DNA of 8,127 nt from Sediminibacterium ginsengisoli (GTDB taxonomy: Bacteria; Bacteroidota; Bacteroidia; Chitinophagales; Chitinophagaceae), in contig CAMAQW010000075.1 in the NCBI GenBank assembly GCA_945860335.1, positions 1-8,127 on the forward strand. Reading direction: 5' to 3'. The notes beneath the pieces are model-generated. The model saw only the letters and a program-made list of their open reading frames with translations. It did not search any database and had not been told where the DNA came from. The stretch's first letter is position 1; each line of letters begins with the position of its first letter. A program made the translations under genes and the position numbers. Shown piece after piece: positions 1-5,642 of this stretch.

Positions 1-69
1 GTCTGGCGTTTCTGCCAAGTGCTTTGTTTTACCAAAGTTGACTCTGTTGTTCAAAATTGTTGTAGACAT
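1..69 (-). CDS. rpoB: RNA polymerase beta subunit, N-terminal fragment (partial)
   Basis: The first 23 codons of rpoB read from 69 to the left edge and begin MSTTILNNRVNFGKTKHLAE, which I recognise as the start of bacteroidetal RNA polymerase beta subunits. The gene continues outside the window, so no catalytic region is visible. RpoB forms half of the polymerase active-site cleft and carries the rifampicin pocket. Its position downstream of rplL is the usual bacterial order. There is no SD before the ATG; the leader is A/T-rich and contains AAACCGGTTT at 77-86. A strong promoter 60-90 bases upstream suggests that rpoB starts its own transcript here. The identification rests on a short peptide plus gene order. 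Confidence 0.93.
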   Translation of the reverse strand, partial: MSTTILNNRVNFGKTKHLAETPD

Positions 70-340
70 GTATATAAAACCGGTTTAAATACAAAAAATA
101 TTGAGACAAGTATCCCAATTTAAGGATGGCAAAGGTACGAAATGAGGGGGAGGTAACAAACAAATACTGGACCAAAATGGCCAAAAAATCAATAATTTTT
201 ACCGCAAAAGTCAGCATGTCATGAAAAAAGGCTATTTTTTTGTAAGATTTTTTGCAAAATATTGATTATCAATAGATATTATGAAAATAAATTTTGTTAA
301 AATTAAGCGGAGTTCGAAAAAAATATAGCAAGATGGCATA
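70..340. other. rpoB-rplL intergenic region, noncoding
   Basis: This A/T-rich stretch of about 270 bases has no convincing coding sequence on either strand. It holds the rpoB promoter (130-160) and the presumed rpoB 5' UTR of roughly 55 nt. It also holds a perfect 13-base palindrome, ATTGATTATCAAT (261-273), of unknown meaning. A 62-codon minus-strand frame (217-29) overlaps the rpoB start in another frame and does not look like a protein. Confidence 0.7.
130..160 (-). promoter_or_regulatory. rpoB promoter, bacteroidetal sigma type
   Basis: Read on the minus strand, TTTG (160-157) is followed by a 19-base spacer and TACCTTTG (137-130). This matches the Bacteroidota primary-sigma consensus TTTG / TAnnTTTG with its normal spacing. 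A second TTTG at 164-161 overlaps the region. The start of transcription should fall near 122-126, giving a 5' UTR of about 55 nt. The site is seen directly; its activity is inferred. Confidence 0.8.
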
Positions 341-377
341 AAAAAAGCGGTTTCAACAAGGTTGAAACCGCTTTTTT
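341..377 (-). terminator. Rho-independent terminator after rplL
   Basis: A perfect 11-bp stem (GCGGTTTCAAC 347-357 with GTTGAAACCGC 361-371) has an AAG loop. It is flanked by A and T runs that extend the pairing and give a U-tract on the minus transcript (346-341). The T-run on the other side makes it symmetrical, so it could work in both directions, although no plus-strand gene reads into it. It lies about 30 bases past the rplL stop and closes the rplKAJL unit. Confidence 0.9.
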
Positions 378-408
378 TTGAATGTATTGGACTAGAATTA
401 GTCGTAAA

Positions 409-780
409 TTACTTTACTTCTACTTCAGCACCAGCTTCTTTAAGCTTAGCTGCGATATCATCAGCTTCTGCTTTAGAAACACCTTCTTTAACTGGTTTTG
501 GTGCACCGTCAACTAGATCTTTTGCTTCTTTAAGTCCTAAGCCAGTTAATTCTTTTACAACCTTAACTACGCCTAATTTGCTAGCACCACCGCTTACTAA
601 GATTACATCAAAAGATGTTTTCTCTTCTACAGCAGCAGCTCCGCCATCGCCTGCGCTTACTACAACTGCAGCAGCAGCTGGTTCAATACCGTAATCAGCT
701 TTTAATACATCAGCTAATTCTTGTACTTCTTTTACTGTTAAGCCTACTAATTGTTCGGCTAATGATTTTACGTCTGCCAT
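409..780 (-). CDS. rplL: 50S ribosomal protein L7/L12 (bL12)
   Basis: This 123-residue protein is full length for bL12, the multi-copy stalk protein that recruits and activates translational GTPases such as EF-Tu and EF-G. The N-terminal dimerisation helices (about 1-33) are followed by an Ala/Val/Gly hinge (about 34-52). The globular C-terminal domain (about 55-123) carries the family signature around KTSFDVIL and the helix with KVVKELTGLGLKEAKDLVD. It is the last gene of rplK-rplA-rplJ-rplL and is followed by a strong terminator. The 101-base gap before it is longer than the other gaps in the operon and holds a hairpin, as might be expected where one product is needed in several copies per ribosome. 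No SD is seen before the ATG. Confidence 0.98.
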   Translation of the reverse strand: MADVKSLAEQLVGLTVKEVQELADVLKADYGIEPAAAAVVVSAGDGGAAAVEEKTSFDVILVSGGASKLGVVKVVKELTGLGLKEAKDLVDGAPKPVKEGVSKAEADDIAAKLKEAGAEVEVK

Positions 781-795
781 TTGATTTAAATTTTT

Positions 796-828
796 TCCGC
801 CTTCATACTTTGTTACAAGTCCGGCGGA
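796..828 (-). promoter_or_regulatory. Hairpin in the rplJ-rplL gap (rplL leader)
   Basis: TCCGCC/GGCGGA arms (796-801 with 823-828) form a 6-bp GC-rich stem. An inner 4-bp stem ACTT/AAGT (807-810, 817-820) closes a 6-base loop. The hairpin lies 15 bases upstream of the rplL ATG, so it could affect ribosome loading or mRNA processing between rplJ and rplL. There is no clean U-tract, so it is unlikely to be a full terminator. Function is inferred only. Confidence 0.45.
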
Positions 829-831
829 GGG

Positions 832-850
832 TTTAAAAAAATTTGCCTTT
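832..850 (-). repeat. 19-base leader element, rplL copy
   Basis: This A/T-rich block with a TTTGCC core (plus strand) is 51 bases upstream of rplL. It matches the block at 5162-5180 upstream of tuf at 18 of 19 positions. Its role is unknown; chance is possible in A/T-rich spacers. Confidence 0.45.
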
Positions 851-881
851 ATTTTCCCTCAGGCCTGGGATATTTTTACGA

Positions 882-1511
882 TTACGCTTCTGGTTCTGCA
901 GCTGGTGCTTCTGCCGCCGGAGCTTCAGGAGCTACTTCAGGAGCCGCTTCTGCAACTGGTGCAGCAGCTTCTTCTACAGCAACTTCTACAGATGCAGCAA
1001 CAACCTCAGTTTCGGTTTTTGAACTACCATTTTCGGCGTGGTTTAATAAAGCAGCAATTACGCGCTTAGCCGGAGATTGTAATAATCCAAGAACTTCACC
1101 AATAAGTTCGTTCTTCGTTTTAATTTGAGTTAACGCCTTAAGTGTGTTATCACCAGAGTAAACATCTCCATTGATAAACGCCGCTTTTAATTGAGGCTTG
1201 TCTCCACCCTTTCTGAATGCGCTGATAATAACAGCTGGATCTTTAGGATTTTCAGAAAACATTAACGCAGTAACGTTATTTAATGCTGGATAAATCGCAG
1301 CATATTTTTCTGCATCGATAGCTTCTAATGCTTTACGGATAAGCGTGTTTTTTGCAACTTTCATTTCTACTTGCTTATCAAAACAAGTACGACGAAGTGC
1401 AGAAACCTGCTCTACAGATAAAGATTCGGTATCGGTAATATAGAAGTTGTTGTATTGAGTGAACTTTTGTTTAAGAACCTCAATCACTTCATTTTTTTGA
1501 TCTTTTGTCAT
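882..1511 (-). CDS. rplJ: 50S ribosomal protein L10 (uL10) with acidic Ala/Pro/Glu-rich tail
   Basis: This 209-residue L10 anchors the bL12 dimers to 23S rRNA near L11. The N-terminal rRNA-binding domain contains the conserved KNTLIRKALEAI (about 54-65). The C-terminal helix that binds bL12 lies around 140-160 (ELIGEVLGLLQSPAKRVIAA). After about residue 163 comes a low-complexity extension of roughly 46 residues, almost all Ala, Glu, Pro and Val, that E. coli L10 (165 residues) lacks. The gene sits between rplA (57-base gap) and rplL. L10 of many bacteria represses its own operon through a leader in this region. Here the gap shows only a small hairpin, TTTCTA/TAGAAA (1542-1547, 1553-1558), so L10 control is possible but not shown. 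No SD precedes the ATG. Confidence 0.96.
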   Translation of the reverse strand: MTKDQKNEVIEVLKQKFTQYNNFYITDTESLSVEQVSALRRTCFDKQVEMKVAKNTLIRKALEAIDAEKYAAIYPALNNVTALMFSENPKDPAVIISAFRKGGDKPQLKAAFINGDVYSGDNTLKALTQIKTKNELIGEVLGLLQSPAKRVIAALLNHAENGSSKTETEVVAASVEVAVEEAAAPVAEAAPEVAPEAPAAEAPAAEPEA

Positions 1512-1568
1512 GTCTGATCTTTTTTAAAAACCCGGGTCATTTTTCTACTGTATAGAAATCACCAGGAA

Positions 1569-2261
1569 TTAGTTCATTAATGATTTTGTGTCTAACATAA
1601 TGCCTGGGCTCATGGTACTTGCCATGCTTACACCTTTGATGTAAGTTCCTTTAGAAGAAGAAGGCTTTAACTTAATAATAGCATTGATTAATTCTGTGCT
1701 ATTTTCGGCAAGCTTTTCTGGTGCAAAAGAGACACGTCCAATTGAAGCATGAACAATACCTGCTTTGTCTACCTTGAAAGCAATTTTACCACCTTTTACT
1801 TCGTTAACAGCACCCGCTACATCGTTTGTAACAGTACCTGTTTTAGGGTTTGGCATTAAGTTACGAGGACCTAATACTTTACCTAATTTACCAATCTTAG
1901 GCATTACTGCTGGTGTTGCAATGATTACATCCATATCAACCCAACCGCTTTCGATCTTTGCAATAAAATCATCAAGACCTACATAATCTGCACCTGCTTC
2001 TTTAGCAGCTGCTTCTTTATCAGGTGTACAAAGAACCAATACTTTTTTAGTTTTACCAGTACCGTGTGGTAATGATACAGTACCTCTAACTTGTTGGTCT
2101 GCTTTTTTAGGATCTACACCTAAACGAATGTGTAAATCTACAGAGCTATCAAATTTAGTACAGTTAATTTCTTTTACAAGAGTAGACGCATCTTTAAGGG
2201 AATAAGATTTGTTTTTATCCACCTTTGTAACTGCTACTTTTCTTTTTTTAGTAAGTGACAT
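1569..2261 (-). CDS. rplA: 50S ribosomal protein L1 (uL1)
   Basis: This is a 230-residue L1, the usual length. It forms the mobile L1 stalk, which helps release deacylated tRNA from the E site. The family signature IGKLGKVLGPRNLMPNPKTG is complete in the middle of the protein, in domain II. The frame stays open upstream to 2327, but I place the start at the ATG at 2261. There the protein begins MSLTKKRK, as in relatives, and the 22 extra residues would overlap the end of rplK and resemble nothing in L1. The gap to rplK is 25 bases with no SD. In E. coli, L1 also represses rplK-rplA by binding their mRNA; a structured rplK leader is present here. Confidence 0.97.
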   Translation of the reverse strand: MSLTKKRKVAVTKVDKNKSYSLKDASTLVKEINCTKFDSSVDLHIRLGVDPKKADQQVRGTVSLPHGTGKTKKVLVLCTPDKEAAAKEAGADYVGLDDFIAKIESGWVDMDVIIATPAVMPKIGKLGKVLGPRNLMPNPKTGTVTNDVAGAVNEVKGGKIAFKVDKAGIVHASIGRVSFAPEKLAENSTELINAIIKLKPSSSKGTYIKGVSMASTMSPGIMLDTKSLMN

Positions 2262-2286
2262 TTTTAAATAATTAAAGGTGAATAAA

Positions 2287-2730
2287 TTAATTTTCCCAAG
2301 GAGCTTTACCATCAACTGTGATACCAATACTACGTGCAGTACCTGCCACCATGCTCATTGCACTGTGAAGGGTAAATGCATTTAAATCGGCCATCTTGTC
2401 TTTAGCGATTTCTTCTACTTGTGCCCAGGTAACTTTACCTACTTTTTGACGGTTGCTTTCTTTAGATCCTTTTTGGATTTTAGCAGCTTCCATTAATTGT
2501 ACTGGGGCTGGTGCAGTTTTGATGATGAAGTCAAAAGACTTATCAGCATACACTGTAATTAAAACAGGAACAACTTTTCCTTGTTTGTCTTGAGTTCTAG
2601 CATTAAACTGCTTACAGAACTCCATGATGTTAACACCCTTGGAACCAAGGGCTGGACCTACTGGAGGTGCAGGGTTGGCTTGACCGCCTTTAACCTGCAG
2701 CTTTACATAGCCTGTGATTTCTTTAGCCAT
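2287..2730 (-). CDS. rplK: 50S ribosomal protein L11 (uL11)
   Basis: This 147-residue L11 is full length. It binds the GTPase-associated region of 23S rRNA (the thiostrepton site in other bacteria) and helps stringent-factor activation. The N-terminal domain has the proline-rich stretch QANPAPPVGPALGSKGVNI (about 17-35). The rRNA-binding C-terminal domain has the GTARSIGI motif (130-137), close to the usual GTARSMGI form. It is the first gene of the rplK-rplA-rplJ-rplL unit, with its own promoter and a leader of about 85 nt. The ATG follows an A-run with no SD, which is typical of the phylum. Confidence 0.98.
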   Translation of the reverse strand: MAKEITGYVKLQVKGGQANPAPPVGPALGSKGVNIMEFCKQFNARTQDKQGKVVPVLITVYADKSFDFIIKTAPAPVQLMEAAKIQKGSKESNRQKVGKVTWAQVEEIAKDKMADLNAFTLHSAMSMVAGTARSIGITVDGKAPWEN

Positions 2731-2755
2731 TTTTTTTGATTTAATTGGTTATAGC

Positions 2756-2780
2756 GTAGTGCCATTTATTATGGCCCTAC
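2756..2780 (-). promoter_or_regulatory. Hairpin in the rplK leader, candidate L1 control site
   Basis: On the transcript, GUAG-G-GCCAU, loop AAUAA, AUGGC-A-CUAC forms a 9-bp stem with one G-A mismatch, 25 bases before the rplK ATG. An upstream pair, CCCAAAAGU with ACUUUGGG (2819-2811 and 2789-2782), can form a second stem. E. coli L1 represses its operon by binding the rplK leader. Whether these stems copy the L1 site on 23S rRNA was not tested. Confidence 0.45.
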
Positions 2781-2823
2781 TCCCAAAGTCAATCATTCTT
2801 CGTAAAAAGAACTTTTGGGGCAG

Positions 2824-2853
2824 CAAAGGTACAATTAAATGGCAAAAAAACAA
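2824..2853 (-). promoter_or_regulatory. rplK operon promoter, bacteroidetal sigma type
   Basis: On the minus strand, TTG (2853-2851) is separated by 19 bases from TACCTTTG (2831-2824). The -7 box is identical to those of the rpoB and tRNA promoters. It begins only about 10 bases past the U-tract of the nusG terminator, so one unit ends and the next begins almost back to back. The predicted start is near 2816-2820. Confidence 0.8.
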
Positions 2854-2861
2854 GGGAAATA

Positions 2862-2895
2862 CAAAAAAATAAGGGCTACCCACTGGATAGCCCTT
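2862..2895 (-). terminator. Rho-independent terminator after nusG
   Basis: AAGGGCTA (2871-2878) pairs perfectly with TAGCCCTT (2888-2895). Inner CC/GG pairs extend it past a single-base bulge. The minus transcript continues with AUUUUUUUG (2870-2862). It lies about 33 bases after the nusG stop and ends the unit that contains secE and nusG. Confidence 0.88.
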
Positions 2896-2928
2896 AAAAC
2901 ATTCATTATCAGTCTATTAAATACCTAA

Positions 2929-3537
2929 TTAGCTTATTTTTTCTACTTGCATGTAGCTTAGCTCTACTGGTGTAGAACGGCCAAAGATTTTTACGGTTAC
3001 TTTTAATTTTTTCTTTTCTTCATTTACCTCTTCAATAACACCGTTAAAATCGTTAAATGGACCTTCAATAATTTTGATGGTTTCACCAATGATAAATGGT
3101 TCGCTGATGCTTCCACCCATATCATTCATTTCATCCACCTTACCTAACATTTTATTGACTTCACTTTTACGTAAAGAAATAATGTTACCCTTAGAACCTT
3201 TACCATCTGTTAAAAAGTGCATCACATTGCTAATGTTGCTAATGTGCATCACCATGTCATCATTTAATTTGCCATCCAGCACCTCAATCATTACATATCC
3301 AGGAAAATAGTTTTTTTCGCGCATTACTTTTTTACCGTTTTGCACTTTGTATACTTTTTCCATGGGTAAAAAGATCTGCTTGATGAGATCTTGCCAACCA
3401 CTTCTTAAAATATCCTTGTCAAGATATTCTTTTACTTTACGCTCCTTTCCACTCACTACACGAAGCACATACCATTTTGTTTCTGGTTTAGCTACTGCAG
3501 GGGTTTCAGGGGTTGTAATATCTGTTAATGCTTCCAT
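2929..3537 (-). CDS. nusG: Transcription termination/antitermination factor NusG
   Basis: This 202-residue NusG binds the RNA polymerase clamp to keep elongation processive, and in many bacteria links it to Rho or to the leading ribosome. The NGN domain starts near KWYVLRVVSGKERKV (21-35) and includes FPGYVMIEV (78-86). The C-terminal KOW domain runs from about 148 (PFIIGETIKIIEGPFNDFNG) to the end. A 20-residue Thr/Pro/Ala-rich leader precedes the NGN domain, longer than in E. coli (181 residues). The gene begins 7 bases after the secE stop, so the two are co-transcribed, and a strong terminator follows. No SD is seen. Confidence 0.97.
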   Translation of the reverse strand: MEALTDITTPETPAVAKPETKWYVLRVVSGKERKVKEYLDKDILRSGWQDLIKQIFLPMEKVYKVQNGKKVMREKNYFPGYVMIEVLDGKLNDDMVMHISNISNVMHFLTDGKGSKGNIISLRKSEVNKMLGKVDEMNDMGGSISEPFIIGETIKIIEGPFNDFNGVIEEVNEEKKKLKVTVKIFGRSTPVELSYMQVEKIS

Positions 3538-3544
3538 GATTAGA

Positions 3545-3739
3545 TTACTTGAATAATGAATAAATCAACTTCAGCAATTGGTTGCTTGAAAAGTCCATAA
3601 CCCACACCATTGCGGTAATGATTACAGTAGCTACAAGTACAATAACGGTACTTTGTTGCAACTGATTCCAAGTTGGCCAGGTCACTTTTTCTAGTAACTC
3701 GTTGTAACTTTCTTTGAAGTAAGTTGTGATCTTGTTCAT
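3545..3739 (-). CDS. secE: Preprotein translocase subunit SecE
   Basis: This 64-residue, single-membrane-span SecE is the short form found in most bacteria. It clamps SecY in the SecYEG channel of the inner membrane. An amphipathic N-terminal helix leads to the conserved KVTWPTW motif (18-24), then Gln/Ser and one hydrophobic segment (about 31-49, TVIVLVATVIITAMVWVMD). It lies between tRNA-Trp and nusG, the standard secE-nusG pair. Only 38 bases separate it from the tRNA-Trp 3' end, so the mRNA probably arises from a transcript that also carries that tRNA. Confidence 0.95.
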   Translation of the reverse strand: MNKITTYFKESYNELLEKVTWPTWNQLQQSTVIVLVATVIITAMVWVMDFSSNQLLKLIYSLFK

Positions 3740-3777
3740 GAGAACAAATTAATAATTTTAAAAAAATAAAACCTTAG

Positions 3778-3848
3778 CACGGGCACTAGGATTCGAACCC
3801 AGATCAAAGGTTTTGGAGACCCGTATGCTACCGTTGCACCATGCCCGT
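3778..3848 (-). tRNA. trnW: tRNA-Trp (anticodon CCA)
   Basis: The 71-nt cloverleaf has a perfect 7-bp acceptor stem (ACGGGCA/TGCCCGT), a D arm, anticodon loop CTCCAAA (CCA at plus-strand 3814-3816), a 4-nt variable loop, T arm CTGGG-TTCGAAT-CCTAG and discriminator G73. The base of the anticodon stem has a C/U mismatch and a G-U pair. CCA is not encoded. The gene lies between tuf and secE, a position common in bacteria outside the Enterobacteria. Confidence 0.95.
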
Positions 3849-3854
3849 ATAAAG

Positions 3855-3891
3855 CTAAAAGCTATTCCGTTTGTAGCGGAACAGCTTTTAG
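3855..3891 (-). repeat. Long hairpin 6 bases upstream of tRNA-Trp
   Basis: CTAAAAGCT (3855-3863) pairs with AGCTTTTAG (3883-3891). After a mismatch, TTCCG (3865-3869) pairs with CGGAA (3877-3881), with a 7-base loop, for 14 pairs in all. No U-tract follows on the minus strand. It ends just before the tRNA 5' end, so it may guide RNA processing between tuf and tRNA-Trp and is not an obvious terminator. Confidence 0.6.
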
Positions 3892-3900
3892 AATTATTTG

Positions 3901-3908
3901 CAAATATA
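3901..3908 (-). promoter_or_regulatory. Possible -7 box upstream of tRNA-Trp/secE/nusG
   Basis: TATATTTG on the minus strand fits TAnnTTTG and would start RNA just before the hairpin at 3891-3855. No TTG lies at the -33 distance, unlike the four clear promoters in this window, so this is a weak candidate. Without it, tRNA-Trp-secE-nusG would be read through from tuf. Confidence 0.25.
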
Positions 3909-3927
3909 ATAAAATCTATTTGCTTGC

Positions 3928-3951
3928 AGCTAAAAGCTTTCGCTTTGAGCT
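3928..3951 (-). repeat. Hairpin at the tuf stop codon
   Basis: AGCT-A-AAAGC (3928-3937), loop TTTC, and GCTTT-G-AGCT (3942-3951) form a 9-bp stem with one mismatch that overlaps the first base of the tuf stop. It shares the 11-mer AGCTAAAAGCT with the hairpin beside tRNA-Trp (3853-3863). No strong U-run follows, so it may protect the tuf 3' end or act as an attenuator more than as a full stop. Confidence 0.5.
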
Positions 3952-5141
3952 TATTTGATGATTTCAGTTACCTGACCTGCACCTACTGTTCTACCACCTT
4001 CACGAATCGCAAACTTAAGACCCTTTTCCATTGCGATAGGTTGGATTAGTTTAACAGTTAAGTTGGTGTTATCACCAGGCATAACCATTTCTGTACCAGC
4101 TGGAAGTGTACACTCACCAGTTACGTCTGTTGTACGGAAATAGAATTGAGGACGGTATTTGTTAAAGAATGGAGTATGACGTCCACCTTCTTCTTTTGAT
4201 AAAACGTACACCTCACCTTTAAATTCAGTGTGTGGAGTAATTGAACCTGGCTTACAAATTACCATACCACGACGGATATCTTTTTTCTCAATACCACGTA
4301 ATAATAAACCTGCGTTATCACCAGCTTGACCTTCGTCGAGTAATTTTTTGAACATCTCAACACCAGTTACTGTAGAAGTAAGAGGAGCATCCATCAAACC
4401 AACGATTTCAACACCTTCACCTACTTTGATGATACCACGCTCGATACGACCTGTAGCAACTGTACCACGACCTGTGATCGAGAATACATCCTCTACTGAC
4501 ATCAAGAACGCCATATCAACTGGGCGTGGAGGAAGTGGGATATAAGTATCTACTGCAGCCATTAATTCGTCAATCTTAGCAACCCATTGTGGATCTTCAG
4601 AAAGCGCACCAGTTGCAGAACCTTGAATGATTGGTGTATTGTCACCATCGAAACCGTATGAAGTTAATAACTCACGGATTTCCATTTCAACTAGTTCTAA
4701 TAATTCTGGATCATCAACTAAGTCTACTTTGTTCATGAAAACAACGATACGAGGTACACCTACCTGACGAGCCAAAAGGATGTGCTCTTTGGTTTGTGGC
4801 ATCGGACCATCAGTTGCAGCAACTACTAGGATGGCACCATCCATTTGTGCAGCACCTGTAATCATATTCTTAACATAGTCAGCGTGACCTGGACAGTCTA
4901 CGTGCGCATAGTGACGATTATCGGTTTGATATTCTACGTGGGCAGTATTAATGGTAATACCACGCTCTCTTTCTTCCGGAGCACCATCGATTTCATCATA
5001 TTTTTTTGCGACGTTACCCATGCCCTTTTTAGCCAAAAGCGATGTGATGGCAGCAGTTAAGGTGGTTTTACCGTGGTCAACGTGACCAATGGTACCAACG
5101 TTTACGTGAGGTTTTTCCCTCTTAAAGGTCTCTTTAGACAT
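3951..5141 (-). CDS. tuf: Elongation factor Tu
   Basis: This 396-residue EF-Tu, the usual length, is the GTPase that delivers aminoacyl-tRNA to the ribosomal A site in the cytosol. The GTP-binding domain shows all the key motifs: GHVDHGKT P-loop (19-26), switch I GITIN (61-65), DCPGH (82-86), NKVD (137-140) and GSATGAL (174-180). Domains II and III follow, with intact C-terminal TVGAGQVTEI. It is preceded by four tRNA genes, as in the E. coli thrU-tufB operon. There is no obvious promoter in the 181-base gap before it, so transcription from the tRNA promoter is likely. The leader lacks an SD but shares a 19-base element with the rplL leader. Confidence 0.99.
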   Translation of the reverse strand: MSKETFKREKPHVNVGTIGHVDHGKTTLTAAITSLLAKKGMGNVAKKYDEIDGAPEERERGITINTAHVEYQTDNRHYAHVDCPGHADYVKNMITGAAQMDGAILVVAATDGPMPQTKEHILLARQVGVPRIVVFMNKVDLVDDPELLELVEMEIRELLTSYGFDGDNTPIIQGSATGALSEDPQWVAKIDELMAAVDTYIPLPPRPVDMAFLMSVEDVFSITGRGTVATGRIERGIIKVGEGVEIVGLMDAPLTSTVTGVEMFKKLLDEGQAGDNAGLLLRGIEKKDIRRGMVICKPGSITPHTEFKGEVYVLSKEEGGRHTPFFNKYRPQFYFRTTDVTGECTLPAGTEMVMPGDNTNLTVKLIQPIAMEKGLKFAIREGGRTVGAGQVTEIIK

Positions 5142-5161
5142 TTTTATCGGTTTTATTTGTG

Positions 5162-5180
5162 TTTTAAAAAATTTGCCTTT
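5162..5180 (-). repeat. 19-base leader element, tuf copy
   Basis: This lies 20 bases upstream of the tuf ATG and matches 832-850 in the rplL leader with a single difference. The minus-strand form is AAAGGCAAA followed by a T-run and an A-run. It may be a translation or mRNA-stability element of highly expressed genes, or chance. Confidence 0.45.
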
Positions 5181-5261
5181 TGGGCTTTATTTATTTCGAA
5201 TCATTCCTTTCGGAAAAATTGCTTTTTTGGTGTTCTGGTTTTATGCTTTGTTGTTATCGGC

Positions 5262-5287
5262 GCGCTAAATTAAGTAATTTTTTGCGC
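5262..5287. repeat. Imperfect hairpin in the tRNA-Thr/tuf spacer
   Basis: GCGC (5262-5265) pairs with GCGC (5284-5287), and AAATTA (5267-5272) pairs with TAATTT (5275-5280), separated by short internal loops. It sits midway in the 181-base spacer. It may be a processing stem that separates tRNA-Thr from the tuf mRNA. No terminator U-tract or clear promoter is seen with it. Confidence 0.35.
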
Positions 5288-5322
5288 TTTTAACTATTAT
5301 TATGCGTTGTAACATAGATTAG

Positions 5323-5394
5323 AGCCGTTAGTGAGAATCGAACTCACGACCTCTTCCCTACCAAGGAAGTGCTCTACCCCTGAGCTACAACGGC
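5323..5394 (-). tRNA. trnT: tRNA-Thr (anticodon GGU)
   Basis: The 72-nt cloverleaf has acceptor GCCGTTG with TAACGGC (one G-U pair), D arm GCTCAGGGGTAGAGC, anticodon stem CTTCC/GGAAG with loop TTGGTAG, T arm GTGAG-TTCGATT-CTCAC and U73. CCA is not encoded. It is the last tRNA before tuf, matching thrT of E. coli. Confidence 0.96.
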
Positions 5395-5431
5395 TTAGCC
5401 TCGTTTAAAGCCTGGTAGCTCCAAACGAATA

Positions 5432-5507
5432 TGGAGCGGAAGACGAGGGTCGAACCCGCAACCTATAGCTTGGAAGGCTATCGCTCTACCAATTGAGCTA
5501 CTTCCGC
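5432..5507 (-). tRNA. trnG: tRNA-Gly (anticodon UCC), CCA encoded
   Basis: The 73-nt body has a perfect acceptor stem GCGGAAG/CTTCCGC, D arm GCTCAATTGGTAGAGC, anticodon stem ATAGC/GCTAT with loop CTTCCAA, T loop TTCGACC and U73. The next three bases on the minus strand are CCA (plus 5434-5432), so this tRNA appears to encode its 3' end. The other four in the window do not. It matches glyT in gene order. Confidence 0.95.
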
Positions 5508-5511
5508 TTGT

Positions 5512-5535
5512 ATTACAAAACTTACGCATTGTAAT
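5512..5535. repeat. Hairpin in the tRNA-Tyr/tRNA-Gly spacer
   Basis: ATTACAA (5512-5518) and TTGTAAT (5529-5535) form a perfect 7-bp A/T-rich stem with a 10-base loop between the two tRNA genes. A tRNA processing role is plausible but not shown. Confidence 0.4.
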
Positions 5536-5556
5536 CAGTAATTTTAAAGAACTAAG

Positions 5557-5639
<83 letters not shown>

Positions 5640-5642
5640 TAC

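Noticed and set aside
29..217. Minus-strand frame of 62 codons across the rpoB start
   Set aside because: It overlaps the true rpoB N-terminus in another frame and covers the rpoB promoter; the peptide is not family-like.
362..836. Plus-strand frames opposite rplL
   Set aside because: They are antisense shadows of rplL with biased Ala/Ser or Leu/Gln composition; the minus-strand product is a clear bL12.
1512..1568. Classical L10 leader before rplJ
   Set aside because: The gap shows only one small hairpin and I cannot identify the kink-turn structure of known L10 leaders.
2262..2327. Upstream extension of rplA to an earlier ATG
   Set aside because: It would overlap rplK and add 22 residues unlike any L1; the MSLTKKRK start fits the family.
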